Assembly (NCBI GenBank): GCA_914767715.1
Contig: OU612066.1
Coordinates: 12,093,001 to 12,157,000, forward strand
Length of the DNA stretch: 64,000 nucleotides
Origin: Membranipora membranacea
Taxonomy: Eukaryota; Bryozoa; Gymnolaemata; Cheilostomatida; Membraniporidae
Direction of reading: 5' to 3'
Of the stretch, positions 26,901 to 37,097 are shown piece by piece (the first letter of the stretch is position 1; each line of letters begins with the position of its first letter). The notes beneath the pieces were generated by a model. That model was not told where the DNA came from and searched no databases. It saw only the letters and a list, made by a program, of their open reading frames with translations. A program made the translations under genes and the position numbers.

Positions 26901-29441
26901 CTACAATATATAATAGAGACAGAACGATGCTATACACTGTTCATGGTGACACTCTTTCTAAGGCCTATGGTATTGTGACCTGCGAACAGGCGAGAGAAAA
27001 GGATGAAGTACTGAAATATTTGGTATATACTGCTTTAGGGCATCAGTCATTTCCTGTGAGAGATAACAGATGATCGGTATGTGCAAGGCAGACAACTATT
27101 ATATAATAAATACCACTTTTTCATCCTGCTGGCACCACTATAATAAGTTTATATGCTTAGCTTCCGTTGCTACGGATTGGAATGGTATGGAATATTAATT
27201 CAATTAATGGCACTCAGCCATTTTAACTACATAACTAGATTAATTACCACACATTAGGCACACACTTTTCCCCTTTCTCATAGTAATATCCGAAAAATAT
27301 TCAGGAAAAGAAATCAAAGTACTCAAACGGTGATAATGATAATTCAGGCAATTAGCATCCTCAACAGATCTTGAAAATGCAGGGAAAATATCATCTCAAG
27401 ATCAATTACTATGAAAACCCTCTTGGCCATTTCCTTGAGCTATCCTTCCAAGCACATATTTTATTCCCTACTACCCTGCGACATTATATTTTGTTTATCT
27501 TTGCCACCACACTAACAGTCAAAAATCTGCAGCCTTAGCAAGGAGTAGCTGCTCCTTGGCCATAGTAAGGGGTGTCAAAATAGATAAGGGATGTTGAGAT
27601 ATGTACACAGTATCAGTTCATAGTATCAGTCTCTATGATAACTTCAAAGATGTAATCTCACAGTGCAAATAAACTGCATGTATTGTTACACTTGATAAAC
27701 TACACTGAACTGATAGTGAACATCATCAATAGTGTTTGGGACTTTATGAAAAGCCTGTTCAAAGCATTGACTGTGATACAATCAACGTGATTTTTGCACC
27801 TTTTAAATGTCAAAGATGCTAAATGCTCATGGAAAACCTAGTAGTGCTAGAGTATTTTAGCGAGAAATGACAGATTTGAACTGACTGGTCGGATAATGTA
27901 CACAGTGTGAGTGCTCACACCTCATTCAAGTGGGACTTGATAAGGCATCACCATCACAATAGTCACTTGGGGAACAAAAAAGTATCTTACTCATAGACAG
28001 ACTAATTTCTTGGAACATTAACTCTTGAAATGTAGAGTTCATATCACTAATGATACAAGTATTTAGTAACTTTGATATCACAATAGCATACTAGAGCTTG
28101 GTACCCCTCTTAACATGTCTCACCCCATTACTGTATTCAGTTACACGATCAACTCTCTAACCTGGCTTGATGGGGAGATCACCGTGCTGGAGCAGTGGAA
28201 ACTCCTCCACACATAGGAACACTTTACCCTTAGGAGGTAATGTAAGCTGTGGAAATGACTGAACAAACGCTGCCGGGAAACTCCCTGTACATCCATCACT
28301 ATATCCCCTCTGCCAATCGTCATTGACCTGCAAAAATGGATGGATGAGAATTGATACATCAACCATTTAAATTCAAATTAAGTTATGAGTAAAAAATAAC
28401 AATGGCAATATTTTTAGCTATTGAAAGTTACCACAGGGATTAGTGTCTAATTCCCACTAAGCACTTTCAATCGGGAGTATTAGTTTAGCAATCGCAAAGT
28501 TACTAGCTTACACTTACAAGGCAAGGGGGTGGCAGTGATACTTACGGCTGCGAATGACTCGACAGGTTGAAAGCTAACATCAAATAATGACTAAACTATT
28601 ATGAGCAGGAAACATTGAAACAGCCATAATTGGCAACAGCCTCTAGCGACCTCTTCTACCTAAACAAACCTAGAGATGTCATTATTATATGCCAATACTG
28701 TCTTCACATTATAATGTTCCCAAATCGAAATGTCAAAAATCCTCATGGTTGAATATAGGAAAGGTCTCAATAATTTTTTTATATAGAACAGTTTGTGTTC
28801 AAGCCCAGTTTGAAAATTTCCAAACATACTGATGACTTTTGAGATAAATTAGGCCTGTCTGCGTGGACGACAGCCAATGCTGATTCATAATCACCCATGC
28901 CAATCTCCTGTCACTCAACGTAGTTCTTCTATGGATGAACATACTTAGGATATTAAACTTACAATTTACAAAAGTATTTTATTTAGTATGATTCACTCAG
29001 CAATCCTGGATATTGTAATGTGAGATATTTTAATTGAAATGCCATTTCGTGTGAGAAAATTAATCAAAACAACTCGACAACATAGGCCTACATTGTAGAT
29101 GTCTGGGAGAATGACTCACAATTGCTGGTTAGCTGGCAAAAATTAAATTATTGATCAACCTTACAAATTTTGTCATTTTGGTTGATACATTTTATATTAA
29201 TATATCTGTGTCATGGCTCATTAAAAAGAGCGCTGTGACCTTGATGGAACCACTTTTTTTCCAGGTTCATTTGGTCGGACAAATCATCACGAAAAGGATC
29301 CTTATCACATCACCAGTCACATGATTGTATTTGTACCTTGTCAAGGAGTTGGATATACTGTCCTTCCTTTAGTGGTAGTTCTCCGGGTTCCGCTGAGTCA
29401 AAGTCATACAAAACTTTGCAGACTATCACTTTTTCTACCAT
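4591..29441 (-). CDS. DNMBP: Dynamin-binding protein (Tuba), multi-SH3 / RhoGEF / BAR scaffold
   Basis: Twenty-seven phase-compatible exons give about 1660 aa (human DNMBP, as I recall, is about 1577). The order is SH3 x5, Pro-rich linkers, coiled coil, DH, BAR, SH3 x2, with no PH domain, as in Tuba. The paralogues ARHGEF37/38 lack the N-terminal SH3 domains. The known family role is GEF activity on Cdc42, dynamin binding through the N-terminal SH3 domains, and binding of N-WASP/Ena-type actin regulators by the last SH3. This couples membrane curvature to actin. The first exon begins MVEKVIVCKV at 29441; another in-frame ATG lies at 29450, with an in-frame TGA further upstream. The stop is TAA at 4591-4593. 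Unusual points: one more N-terminal SH3 than human, and a 21-bp microexon. Exon coordinates are given in the domain-block entries. Confidence 0.93.
7385..9820 (-). other. DNMBP: DNMBP exons 19-24: BAR domain
   Basis: Exons: 9696-9820, 9357-9461, 8895-9023, 8335-8487, 7737-7919, 7385-7513. They encode about 270 residues of helical BAR sequence. Recognisable blocks include KLSKLTMHSFKKKTKRIS, FDKETRAFNRLEVSIREF, NPLMKLLVLFQGPCKLIEKR (human: SPLNQLLSMFTGPHKLVQKR) and LNTQLKEELPRFNTLVCDIF. All exons except 19 start and end in phase 0. BAR domains dimerise and bind curved membranes. Confidence 0.9.
9240..9297. repeat. Perfect 24-bp inverted repeat
   Basis: Arms 9240-9263 and 9274-9297 are exact reverse complements around a 10-bp loop. 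The repeat is intronic in DNMBP (between exons 20 and 21). No target-site duplication was recognised. Confidence 0.85.
11040..11205 (-). mobile_element. tRNA-derived SINE-like fragment
   Basis: Read on the minus strand, 11205-11148 contains TTAGAGTGCCAGCCCTGTAA followed by a B-box-like TGGGCTCGAATCC. The spacing and sequence resemble a tRNA-derived SINE head. It lacks a clean cloverleaf and lies in a DNMBP intron, so a functional tRNA is unlikely. The outer limits are approximate. Confidence 0.5.
11860..12353. mobile_element. Non-autonomous hAT-like element A with exact 8-bp TSD
   Basis: The termini CAGGGGTGCCCAACC and GGTTGGGCACCCCTG are perfect inverted repeats. The flanking octamer ATCTAGAG is exact on both sides (11852-11859 and 12354-12361) and fits the hAT target pattern nTnnnnAn. 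There is no transposase. The element lies in the long DNMBP intron, immediately beside a second element. Confidence 0.88.
12362..13102. mobile_element. Non-autonomous hAT-like element B sharing the same TSD
   Basis: It starts CATGGGTGGGCAA and ends TTGCCGACAGCTG, imperfect hAT-type inverted repeats. It is flanked by ATCTAGAG at 12354-12361 and again at 13103-13110. The left octamer is also the right octamer of element A. Confidence 0.75.
13893..13970 (-). mobile_element. tRNA-derived SINE head (family 1)
   Basis: On the minus strand it reads CTGAATAGCTCAGTGTGTAG (A box) and later GGGTTCAAGTCCC (B box). It is close to the tRNA-like head at 47849-47924. It lies in a DNMBP intron and the cloverleaf pairing is incomplete, so it is a SINE rather than a tRNA gene. 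Confidence 0.65.
15585..16094. mobile_element. 510-bp palindromic MITE, copy 1
   Basis: The long arms are nearly reverse-complementary (left gttgtcctctctccagtttg, right caaactggagagaggacaac). The ends GACAG/CTGTC are flanked by TA on both sides, as for a Tc1/mariner-type insertion. It is non-coding and lies in the DNMBP intron between exons 14 and 15. Confidence 0.85.
16901..16973. mobile_element. Short foldback element TAGCCTTG...CTA, 9-bp TSD
   Basis: This 73-bp foldback has a central poly-T/poly-A stem. It is flanked by agcataatc (16892-16900) and agcattatc (16974-16982), an 8/9 match. It is related in sequence to 34623-34694. Confidence 0.75.
17551..17665. mobile_element. Foldback repeat related to the 41534 element
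   Basis: It contains tggtaggggcatt and atcaaccaccacg, followed by the inverted ggttgatgaagatatgccac. These correspond to the arms of the element at 41534-41660. The boundaries are approximate and no target duplication was found. Confidence 0.6.
20330..20560. repeat. Dispersed repeat, copy 1
   Basis: This stretch resembles 42380-42720. Shared blocks include gcacaggcttgaaatagtga and gctagcgaacatct (in copy 2, gcacaagcttgaattggtga and gctagctaacatct), followed by shared tttactcacctagag-like sequence. It is intronic in DNMBP and unclassified. Confidence 0.55.
21382..23954 (-). other. DNMBP: DNMBP exons 6-9: Pro-rich linker
   Basis: Exons: 23549-23954, 22957-23261, 22360-22458, 21382-21678. These encode low-complexity Pro/Ser/Lys sequence with repeated PxKP/PxRP motifs (KPVKPPSPVK, RPLSKPVRPP, KKPPPVKPPQPKK, and PSRPAP repeats in exon 9). 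Such motifs are typical SH3 ligands, so intramolecular binding by the protein's own SH3 domains is possible (inference). The phases (2/2, 1/1, 2/1, 2/1) join without frameshift. A 510-bp MITE lies in the intron between exons 8 and 9. Confidence 0.85.
21795..22304. mobile_element. 510-bp palindromic MITE, copy 2
   Basis: It has the same length and structure as 15585-16094, with GACAG/CTGTC ends flanked by TA. It lies in the DNMBP intron between exons 8 and 9. Confidence 0.85.
24136..29441 (-). other. DNMBP: DNMBP exons 1-5: five N-terminal SH3 domains
   Basis: Exons: 29337-29441, 28162-28327, 26636-26797, 25893-26072, 24136-24891. SH3-1 (VLYDFDSAEPGELPLKEGQ ... DDWQRGYSDGCTGSFPAAFV) and SH3-2 (FLCVEEFPLLQHGDLPIKPG ... 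DWWRGLLQGEVGIFPLTHV) each span an intron, and SH3-2 directly follows SH3-1, as in human. SH3-3 (ELSFSIGDIIEV ... DWLIGRCNGATGMF) is split between exons 4 and 5. SH3-4 (VLYDFQAETTSELSLKEGH ... DDWWSGTLYGATGMFPKVFV) and SH3-5 (VLYSFTAVNPEEISLSEGQ ... GLCPSDFL) lie whole in exon 5. Human Tuba has four SH3 domains here. Approximate residues: 5-60, 70-128, 165-220, 297-352, 372-428. Confidence 0.9.
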
Positions 29442-30179
29442 GATGAACATCAAGTGATGACTACCTTCATAATATCATCTGGACTTCAGACCTGCAGATA
29501 AAGGTTACAGCAATCAATATACTGGTAAAGTACCTTTGTTTCGGTGCGTCAAAAGAACCAGATATCCATAGTATGGCAAGATGTTTAGAATGTTCGACAC
29601 AAAGTAAGAATAAATATTGGAAAGGGAAACCAAAGTTTCGTGGATATACATTAAAGAGCTCAGCAACAATAAAGGGCGATAAAAAGTCTTTTGAGAATAA
29701 TTTTTTGATTCATAAAATTTGTTGTTGAGGTCGACTTAATCCTACTTAGTTCTACTGCTTACTCTACACAGTTATACTTAAGTTTGTGGGATTAAGAAGC
29801 TCAAAGAGAAATTATGATAGTGCAAGGCCGAAAACCTCATGGAAACAGGAAATTGCTCTGTGGGTTTCCACTCGAGTTGTTCATGAACAATTTTCAGGGA
29901 CTGCTTGGTGACATTAAAACTTGTAATAATCTTGCTGAAACATGGTACAATTTAAATTAGCCCATATCCATCAGGCAAGTTATTGGATCAGTATAGGCAG
30001 ATAAAAACTTTTAGAAAACCTCAATAAATAAATAGATATTTCTCATCATAATTTAAATCTCACGGTTTACGCCTATGGTCAATTCAATAATTATTCTGCT
30101 TACTTTGGCCTAATATATATAGAGCCGAGTCACAACCAAGAGACATGATAAAGCAGGATATTATAATAAGGGCAATAGA

Positions 30180-30230
30180 TAGCCTGTCCTGACAAGCTTA
30201 ACAAAGCTTGCCAAGACAGGCTAGGACAGA
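30180..30230. repeat. Foldback with TAGCCTGTC/GACAGGCTA arms
   Basis: The arms tagcctgtcctgacaagctt and aagcttgccaagacaggcta are near-complementary. The ends match the 35284-35412 foldback. The flanking nonamers do not match convincingly. Confidence 0.7.
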
Positions 30231-30673
30231 GGCATCACCATAATCAGACATGTTCTCCCAATCAATCATTTTGGTACTCACACATAACAAAGCCTACATC
30301 AAGGAGTTAGAGGGTCTAACTCCTTGCATACACAAAGAGAAAACTTCTTGGCTTATAGTCACAGTCAGTGGCCTGTCTTGGCATACTCTTGTAATGTTGG
30401 TGGGGCTTGTTTTGCAAGACAGACCAAGTCCAAGCCTAAATTTTCTTCCATTACTTGACATGCAGCAAGCCTCTGATTTTGCCCAACCAATTAAAACAGC
30501 CAAACAGGGTTCAAGTGGTTTAGTAGTGGACATGGTAATGTCAGTACAGGCTTGTCAGTCCCAGCCAGTGTCCCCTCCCATCATTCATTTATTGTATATC
30601 AAACTATCTCAATTATTCTCAATAAACTAAAATTCAATTAATTTATCAAGTAAAATTCTAGCTTTCAGCATGC

Positions 30674-30759
30674 ATAAGGAGTTTGCCAGCCTATGAACTG
30701 CCCACCTCTCCAGTGGGCAGTTCATAGGGGGGCAGTTCACAGGCTGGCAAACTCCTTAT
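30674..30759. repeat. Double-nested foldback
   Basis: The outer 19-bp arms (30674-30692, 30741-30759) are perfect. An inner 15-bp hairpin (30691-30705 with 30713-30727) lies inside them. Confidence 0.8.
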
Positions 30760-31512
30760 TATTATAATTATTTATTTTATGCCTACTATCTATGATCTAT
30801 GCTTTCAGCCTAAGTCAGTGTCTTACTTAATTGGCTCAGAAAGATTAGGACTGCTACACACTGTGAAAGTGAGATGATAGATGGCATAGAGTAGATAGAG
30901 AGAAGCATTCACTCACTTGATTTGATCAGGGAGAATTTTCCCTGATTTGTTACAGACAGATCTGTATCTGTACTTTTCTGATCTCTTGTGACATTTCATA
31001 TAAATAACAAACTCCTACATTTCCGGTTTACTTCAGTATAAGCCAATAAGATAAGCCGTTGCAAGAGCAAAACATTAAAAGCCAAGTTTTCCAACTTAGA
31101 GTGAAAAGCAGTGAGTAGAGTGTAATACCATCTCAAGATTTAATCAAGGAGAGTACACATTGATCCAATGCTGTATCATAGTCTCAATCGAGATATTGCA
31201 CTCCTAATTTTACCCAGTGAGTAAAAGGCTAAACATTTACAAAATATAATTTGAATTGTATTCTCAAAGCTAAGAAAACAGCATAATAAAAGCTTTGATA
31301 TTAATATGATTATCCTCTCTTGTTAGAGTAGAAGACAACTTTGGTATTCTTCAAATCAAAAGTTGAAAACTAGACCATTCAAACATAGACAGATATACAA
31401 CCTGACATAAATTATACACAATGTTACTAATTTTATAGCACTGAAAACTCTCAAGGTGACATAATGATAAACATTTATACCGATATGAGAGAAGACTCGA
31501 AAAAAAAGAGGT

Positions 31513-34500
31513 TTACTTGGGTGATTTTGTCTCAATTTTTGTAGTGTTCTTCCAATTCCCTGATTGATTGTCCCTTTCTTGTGAAGGTATAATACGACTG
31601 AGTAATGTTTCACATATCTTAATTTTACGTAGGCAATCTACAGGTGAATACATAGTATCACTTTGAAGTAGGTCATCGGGTATCAGCACATAGCATATCA
31701 TCAGTTGCTGTAATGATATAAAAAACATATTGATCAATATATAATTATATATATATATATATATATAAATAATATACAAAAAATGTATTGCAGTATTCTA
31801 ATGTCCACAGCTCAAACTCATCAAAGTTCATATATTGGTCAGTAATCTTTGCTCTCTGCTGTCACTGCGAATTCTACCGCCCATTGTCATCAAGTACTAA
31901 CCCCCAAAAACTCTCAACCTGTATGAGAGTTTGAAAATAAACCCAACCAGTCCTTACCTTTCTAACATTATTGATAACTCTGTTGATGCCCATCAATTTT
32001 GTCCAAGTCAATTTCCGTGGGTTGTAATCCTCAACTTCTAACAGTGTCCCTTCATAACAGCATCTGATCACGATACCAAGGCTGGAGTGAAAGTACTTTG
32101 GTCCGCGCTTATAAACCACTGTAAGATGAGAAAGTCATTTTTGCGAGGTAATTTGTCACTGGGACATTGTCTTCTGCTGATATGAGAGATTATTTAAATT
32201 GATAAAACTAGCAGAATGTATACAATGAACCAACATCGAGGTTAATAAAAAAAACTTACTGTAATCACAACCGTATGTAAGTCCACACTTCGGTACCCAA
32301 CCTTTAGCCCTCAAATGGTGGTATACTGCATATTTGGGTAGGAAATGTTTCTCATGGTCCAGACATCTTTTCCACAGTGCACGCAGTGAAATCTCCATCT
32401 AGAATGTGGTGAATTATGAAAATTGATACACAATGCAAGTTTTCGAATCAGCAACAAAAGATGAAAACATACTGAGGAGTTATCCTTTCAGTGACAAAAG
32501 GCGGACAACTCTGAATATTTCTAAGGATATTCATTTTTATATCGATGTGGTTGGTGCAAGAATGCATGTCATCAGTCAACAACAAACGGAAAAAAATCAA
32601 GAAACCTAATTCATTTTAATTTTAGCACTCAGATTTAAACCACTTATGTATTGTACAACGGCATATTAGTTTCCTTTACCTTAGTCTCTGCATCAGAGAG
32701 TATCAAGCAATTAAATCCGAGCTTGAGAAACATTGCCTGTAAAATAGATAATTCATGTTAATACGATTATTGCATAAAAATTAGTAGTTATTCATCCAAG
32801 ACACATAAATTGCATTATTGCAGATATAATTTCAATACGGACAGTTGCAACAAAGACTGCCCTGTCTGAAAGATCCCCATCAATTAAATGATAATAAACA
32901 CGATAAGCAGAACTTCATTACATCTGGATCCTCTGGAATTATCCTTCACCAATAAGAATGATGAATTTATTGAGACATTGACTGCCCATCTCACCTCACA
33001 AGGATCGAGGATGAGCTGTTCTGACAGGCTGTAATACTCAGACTTATCCTCCTCTTCTCTTGATTTCACTGAAGCTAAATCTAAATCACTGAGGTGAATA
33101 TAACTGTAATCATCATCTGAAGACTCGATATCACTCTCTCCTTCATCAGCTACAAAAACATGAGAATACTGGCAATATAAGGAATAACTTTTTGCATATA
33201 TATAATATTTAAACCCTTCACAATCAATGAACATGTTTGATATTGGCGATATCGCTGTCACATCTATAGGCAAAAAACTCTAGTCTACTCACTTTAACAA
33301 CGTATCGAAAAAAGACATTGACCTCACTGCAGATGAATGGTCCCTACAATTCAATCCTGTTACTGAGAAAAGGCTGTTTGTCAGAAAAACAAACAAATAT
33401 GATTATAGCGAGAACATTTCTTTCATTATCTATAGAACTGAAAGTGATTGGTACTTACATCCTAGGTTCTGTTGAGGGGCAATGCTTTCATAATCAGCTA
33501 CTACAGTTTCCTGAGGTGTCACGAATCCCATAGCACCTGCACAATCCTGTTGACAGGCATCATTCTCCTCTGAGTTACCATTAAACTGAGGTCCTGGTAT
33601 TTTTATTGGAATACTTTGATCGGCAGCTGGAAGCTCTGGAACTATTGTTTCTGGAATGCTATCTGATGACCAGAAATCATCATCAGCAGTTTGACCCTCC
33701 CAAGGATCACTTGATACGGCTTCTGACTTAATCGCAGAAGATGCAACAATGCCCATGACAGGTTTATTGTTTTGATAGTATGTTGTATGGCGGGTACTTT
33801 GATCATCACCATGGTTATCTGAATTTTGAAATACAGCATTCGCATCATTATGAGTTTTAGATGGCAACATTGAAAAGTTCTCCTTAGTCTTGTTGCCCTC
33901 TCTCTGAGCATAAGACACATCTGTAAGTGAATCAGGCCGTGTAGTATCTTGCAAATGTTCAGCTGGTGATGCAGCATTTTCCTGTTGTGACATACTGTGA
34001 CCTCTATGTAAGTTAGATGTTACTGACTGACTTTCTGGTGGAGATTCTGAGTCTACAGTATAATCCATATCTTCGTTGATACCTGAGTAAAGCTGCACAA
34101 ACCTGTCAGGGGACACCTGCTCCTTGAGGATAGCCGGAGCATTGACACTGCTGTGTTGTGAACACGAATACCTGTTTCAAAAAGAGGAAATACTTGAAGT
34201 CATTGTGCACCATTATTAGACCAGTGTTTAAAAATGTACTGTATGAACATTTGATGACCATATGACAGCACCCAGCTCTTTTGATCAATGAAAAAAATAA
34301 TTGCTGCAACCTTTCAATAATTTTTTTGTTAGAAAGTCATACATAGTTCATGGCTTTTTTGAAAGCAAAGATTCTTTTATGACATCTGTCAAAGTTTTTC
34401 ATTTATTCATTCGTTTATAATCTCATTCATCTGCCATCTCTATTATAGGCCCAGTTAATGACTACAATTGCCATAGGAGTGTTCAATCCATCACACCTAG

Positions 34501-35581
34501 CCCAAATGGACAATAATTATGTACAAAACCTATTATAAGTTCAAGAAATTGAGACAAAATGAGAGTTGTCATTGGCAATGATTCACAGAGGGCTGACAAC
34601 TCCATAAATTGATTTTATAACCTAGCCTTGACAGTGCCTACTTTCTTGGTTTGGTTACTCCACAAACCAAAAAAGCAGCCGCATGGCAAGGCTACCCATA
34701 ACCAGTTACAGTGCTCCATATTAACAGTATTATATCCATTGATATGAACAATATGAATAATATAATATATATATATCAGTGATTACATCACTTGTAGGTC
34801 ACCATATTTGCTAAATACATACACACCTGTCCATAGATACGTGCTGGAGATGGTTCCGGATAGTTTCCACATCATGATCAATAACTTTATGAAATACTGG
34901 TTCATGTTTTGACTGGCTCCCTTTACCATAAAAGCCCTACAAAAACATAGTATTATAGCTTGCAAAATAAACGCTTTGGTGGCATTGGTTCTTGCGTCTG
35001 AATACCCAATCATACATGATATTACACAAATATCTGTGGTTGTGAACCTTGAAGTATCGTTACACATTTTAAGTCACGAGAACCATTGAAAGCTTGAACT
35101 CGACTCACACCAATTTAGCTGAATTGGCAACTTTGTAACAGAGGTGGAAGTTTGAGATGTAAATTTAGATCTGGAATTTTTTATTATTATCCCTTGTCCC
35201 TATGGCCAAAGCGCAGGTTAAAATGAATAAACCTATTATGTTAAATGAAGTTATTTTATTTAATTTCCGAGGTGTATTTGAGGTAGCCTGTCTTGACAAG
35301 ATTTGTTCGGTGGGGGGTGGGCAACAAAGCTTTTCCCCAACCAAGCGTTGTTTGGTTGGGGAAAAGCTTTGTTGCCCACCCCCCACCGAACAAATCTTGT
35401 CAAGACAGGCTATATTTGAGGATGATGTTGACAATCGGGAGCTTCTTACCATTTGGTACAAGAACTCCATATCACCAGGAGAAGATACAGTCACACTGCC
35501 ATCTTTTCTCACCTCACCTCGACATCGGAATCTCATATGCGGGGTCTCATAAGCTGCAGCAGCTGCTGCTAAAATTAACAT
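31513..35581 (-). CDS. TSEN2: tRNA-splicing endonuclease catalytic subunit Sen2
   Basis: Exons: 35450-35581, 34827-34936, 33459-34171, 32995-33149, 32680-32736, 32260-32398, 31958-32118, 31513-31707; about 553 aa. The N-terminal Sen2 block (MEFLYQM, GFYGKGSQS; human EDIEQLYGKGYFGKG) is followed by a poorly conserved acidic insert in exon 3 (about 240 aa). The endonuclease fold then follows (AVYHHLRAKGWVPKCGLTYG; VYKRGPKYFHSSLGIVI; VRKQLMICYVLIP). Tyr438, His446 and Lys489 align with the human catalytic Tyr369, His377 and Lys416, with matching spacing for the Tyr-His pair, so this subunit should cleave the 5' splice site of intron-containing pre-tRNAs in the nucleus. The start is uncertain: ATG at 35581 reads MLILAAAAAAYETP, but an acceptor-like TTTTAG precedes 35568, so an upstream exon may supply the true N-terminus. 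Confidence 0.93.
31745..31767. repeat. (AT)n microsatellite
   Basis: An uninterrupted TA run lies in the intron just upstream of the last TSEN2 exon, about 40 bases from its acceptor. Confidence 0.85.
34623..34694. mobile_element. Short foldback TAGCCTTG...CAAGGCTA
   Basis: This 72-bp element is related to 16901-16973, with the same ttactccaca loop region. It is flanked by tttataacc and cccataacc (6/9 match). It is intronic in TSEN2. Confidence 0.6.
35284..35412. mobile_element. Perfect 61-bp-arm foldback with exact 9-bp TSD
   Basis: Arms 35284-35344 and 35352-35412 are exact reverse complements around a 7-base loop. It starts TAGCCTGTC and ends GACAGGCTA. The nonamer TATTTGAGG flanks both sides (35275-35283, 35413-35421). 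A 9-bp duplication points to Mutator-like (MULE) transposition. The arms are undiverged, so the insertion is recent. It lies in the first visible intron of TSEN2. Confidence 0.92.
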
Positions 35582-36129
35582 TTATGTATATTGAACTGAG
35601 CTCAACAAATAACACAAGGGAGCTCTAGTGGTGTACTGCATAATCACCATACAAAATTTGGAGGCTACCAATAACCTAATTCTGTCTAGTACGATGGTTA
35701 CTCCTATGCTATCCACTCATTAGTGATCTGTCAGAACTAAGAATAGTCTGCACTAATAGAGGGATTAGAATTATGTCGTGCTGGTATAATTAAATAGCTT
35801 ACTAAGGATGCCATAAGCTGAATCGGGACAGAAATAAATAGCACTTTGGAGTTTCGAGCATTTAGTTATGTAGACAAGCAGTACTGTTTGCCATGTCTCT
35901 TAGTGAAAAACATAAACAAATACCAGAGGCTCCTTGTTGCTGGCCTTCTGTATTTCTCCTCTGCACGATTGGGAATGGTAAGTAACCTCCTGGGTCTTTG
36001 GCCTTACGTCTTGGTGGCTTCATATTCAAGCGGACTAAAAAATAATTTTAATTTACAATTAATGACAAACATAAAGTTAAAAAATGCAGTAGTTCCATGT
36101 GTAGACCTGTTATTTGTCTAACCGTTTAC

Positions 36130-36620
36130 TTGGTACGTGCCGACGTGATCGGCGCTTCATATATTTGAAGGGTTAGGACATGTGTCACTTTGCCTGGCCG
36201 TTCCAGGATCATGTTACAGGTTTCAAAGTAGTGGTAGGTTATCCAGAGGAATAAGATTAAACGGGCCCGGTGGTCTAGCTGATTCCATGATTTGCTAGTG
36301 CATATGGAGAATTTGGACATATGAACTTTGGTCTCATGATGTTCGTGTCGAGGCGATTACTGGTATGGTAGTTAGAAAGTGTCATGTATTCAGATACCAT
36401 GCAGTCAATCTGCCATCTGAGATTATCTTGATTGTTTACTCCCGGTCCCAAGTATTTGATGGTTTTTGTTATTGGGATGTCCTGGTTGTGCAATTGGTAT
36501 GCTGAAACGGCAGTCTGGTTTGGCTCACTGCTGAAATCATAAGATTTCGCATTTGGCTGGGTGGAACTTAACATCTTTGCCTCCTTTGCACAGATCCATT
36601 ACAAAATTTCATGCTGTTCT
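36130..36620 (-). pseudogene. Decayed non-LTR retrotransposon reverse transcriptase (3' half)
   Basis: In two minus-strand frames joined by a frameshift, the sequence shows the RT thumb-region signature KDVKFHPAKCEIL, then YQLHNQDIPITKTIKYLGPG, then WNQLDHRARLI, in the order found in CR1/Jockey-like LINE polymerases. Stops and frameshifts show it is dead. The 5' catalytic part (YxDD) is absent. Confidence 0.65.
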
Positions 36621-36654
36621 GAATGATGGACACTTAAAACTGGCGGTGGCGAGA

Positions 36655-36763
36655 TGTTTTGTAAGACATGTGGCAGGTACTGTATGGGGCATGTCCTCAC
36701 AGCACCACCCATGGGTGCTGTCAGATATTTCCCATACAGCACCTGCCACACATCTAACAAAAC
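36655..36763. repeat. Foldback repeat
   Basis: The arms ttttgtaagacatgtggcag and ctgccacacatctaacaaaa are near-complementary. They continue inward through tactgtatggg/cccatacagca, with an inner agcaccaccc/atgggtgct hairpin. Confidence 0.75.
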
Positions 36764-36966
36764 TAGGTACCTAAAATATGGCATAGCATACATTATGGAC
36801 TGTACCATGAACCCATTCTTGCTGTATGTCCCTAAGATTGTGAAGTTGTCCATAGCTGAATAGACTTATATGCAGTTGTACTGATCATGATATATTCAGC
36901 ATATAAACAGACCTGCAATTCAACACTGGATGGGAGGTCATTGATGTACAGTAAAAAGAGGCCTCA

Positions 36967-37097
36967 AGCCCAAGCACTCTACTAGAGGGAGTAATCTCGT
37001 CTCTCAGAAAAATGCAGGGGTATCCTTGCACATAGCCTGCATACCACTGCATTTTTCTGAGAGACAAGATTACTCCCTCTAGTGAAGTGCTTGGGCT
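36967..37097. repeat. Foldback repeat with ~50-bp arms
   Basis: Left arm 36967-37018 and right arm 37047-37097 are almost fully complementary (agcccaagcactctactaga versus tctagtgaagtgcttgggct). No target duplication was identified. Confidence 0.8.

Larger units (their letters stand above)
29442..31512. other. Tail-to-head spacer between TSEN2 and DNMBP
   Basis: It contains the DNMBP 5' flank and the TSEN2 3' flank, both on the minus strand. No coding segment was supported. Two foldbacks lie here (30180-30230 and 30674-30759). A promoter could not be pinned down. Confidence 0.4.

Noticed and set aside
30674-30759. Pre-microRNA hairpin
   Set aside because: The double-nested perfect arms and the abundance of similar foldbacks nearby suggest a transposon foldback rather than a miRNA precursor with typical mismatched stem and single arm.
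36126-36620. Functional retrotransposon
   Set aside because: Only the 3' part of the RT is present, split by a frameshift and stops. It is annotated as a pseudogene.
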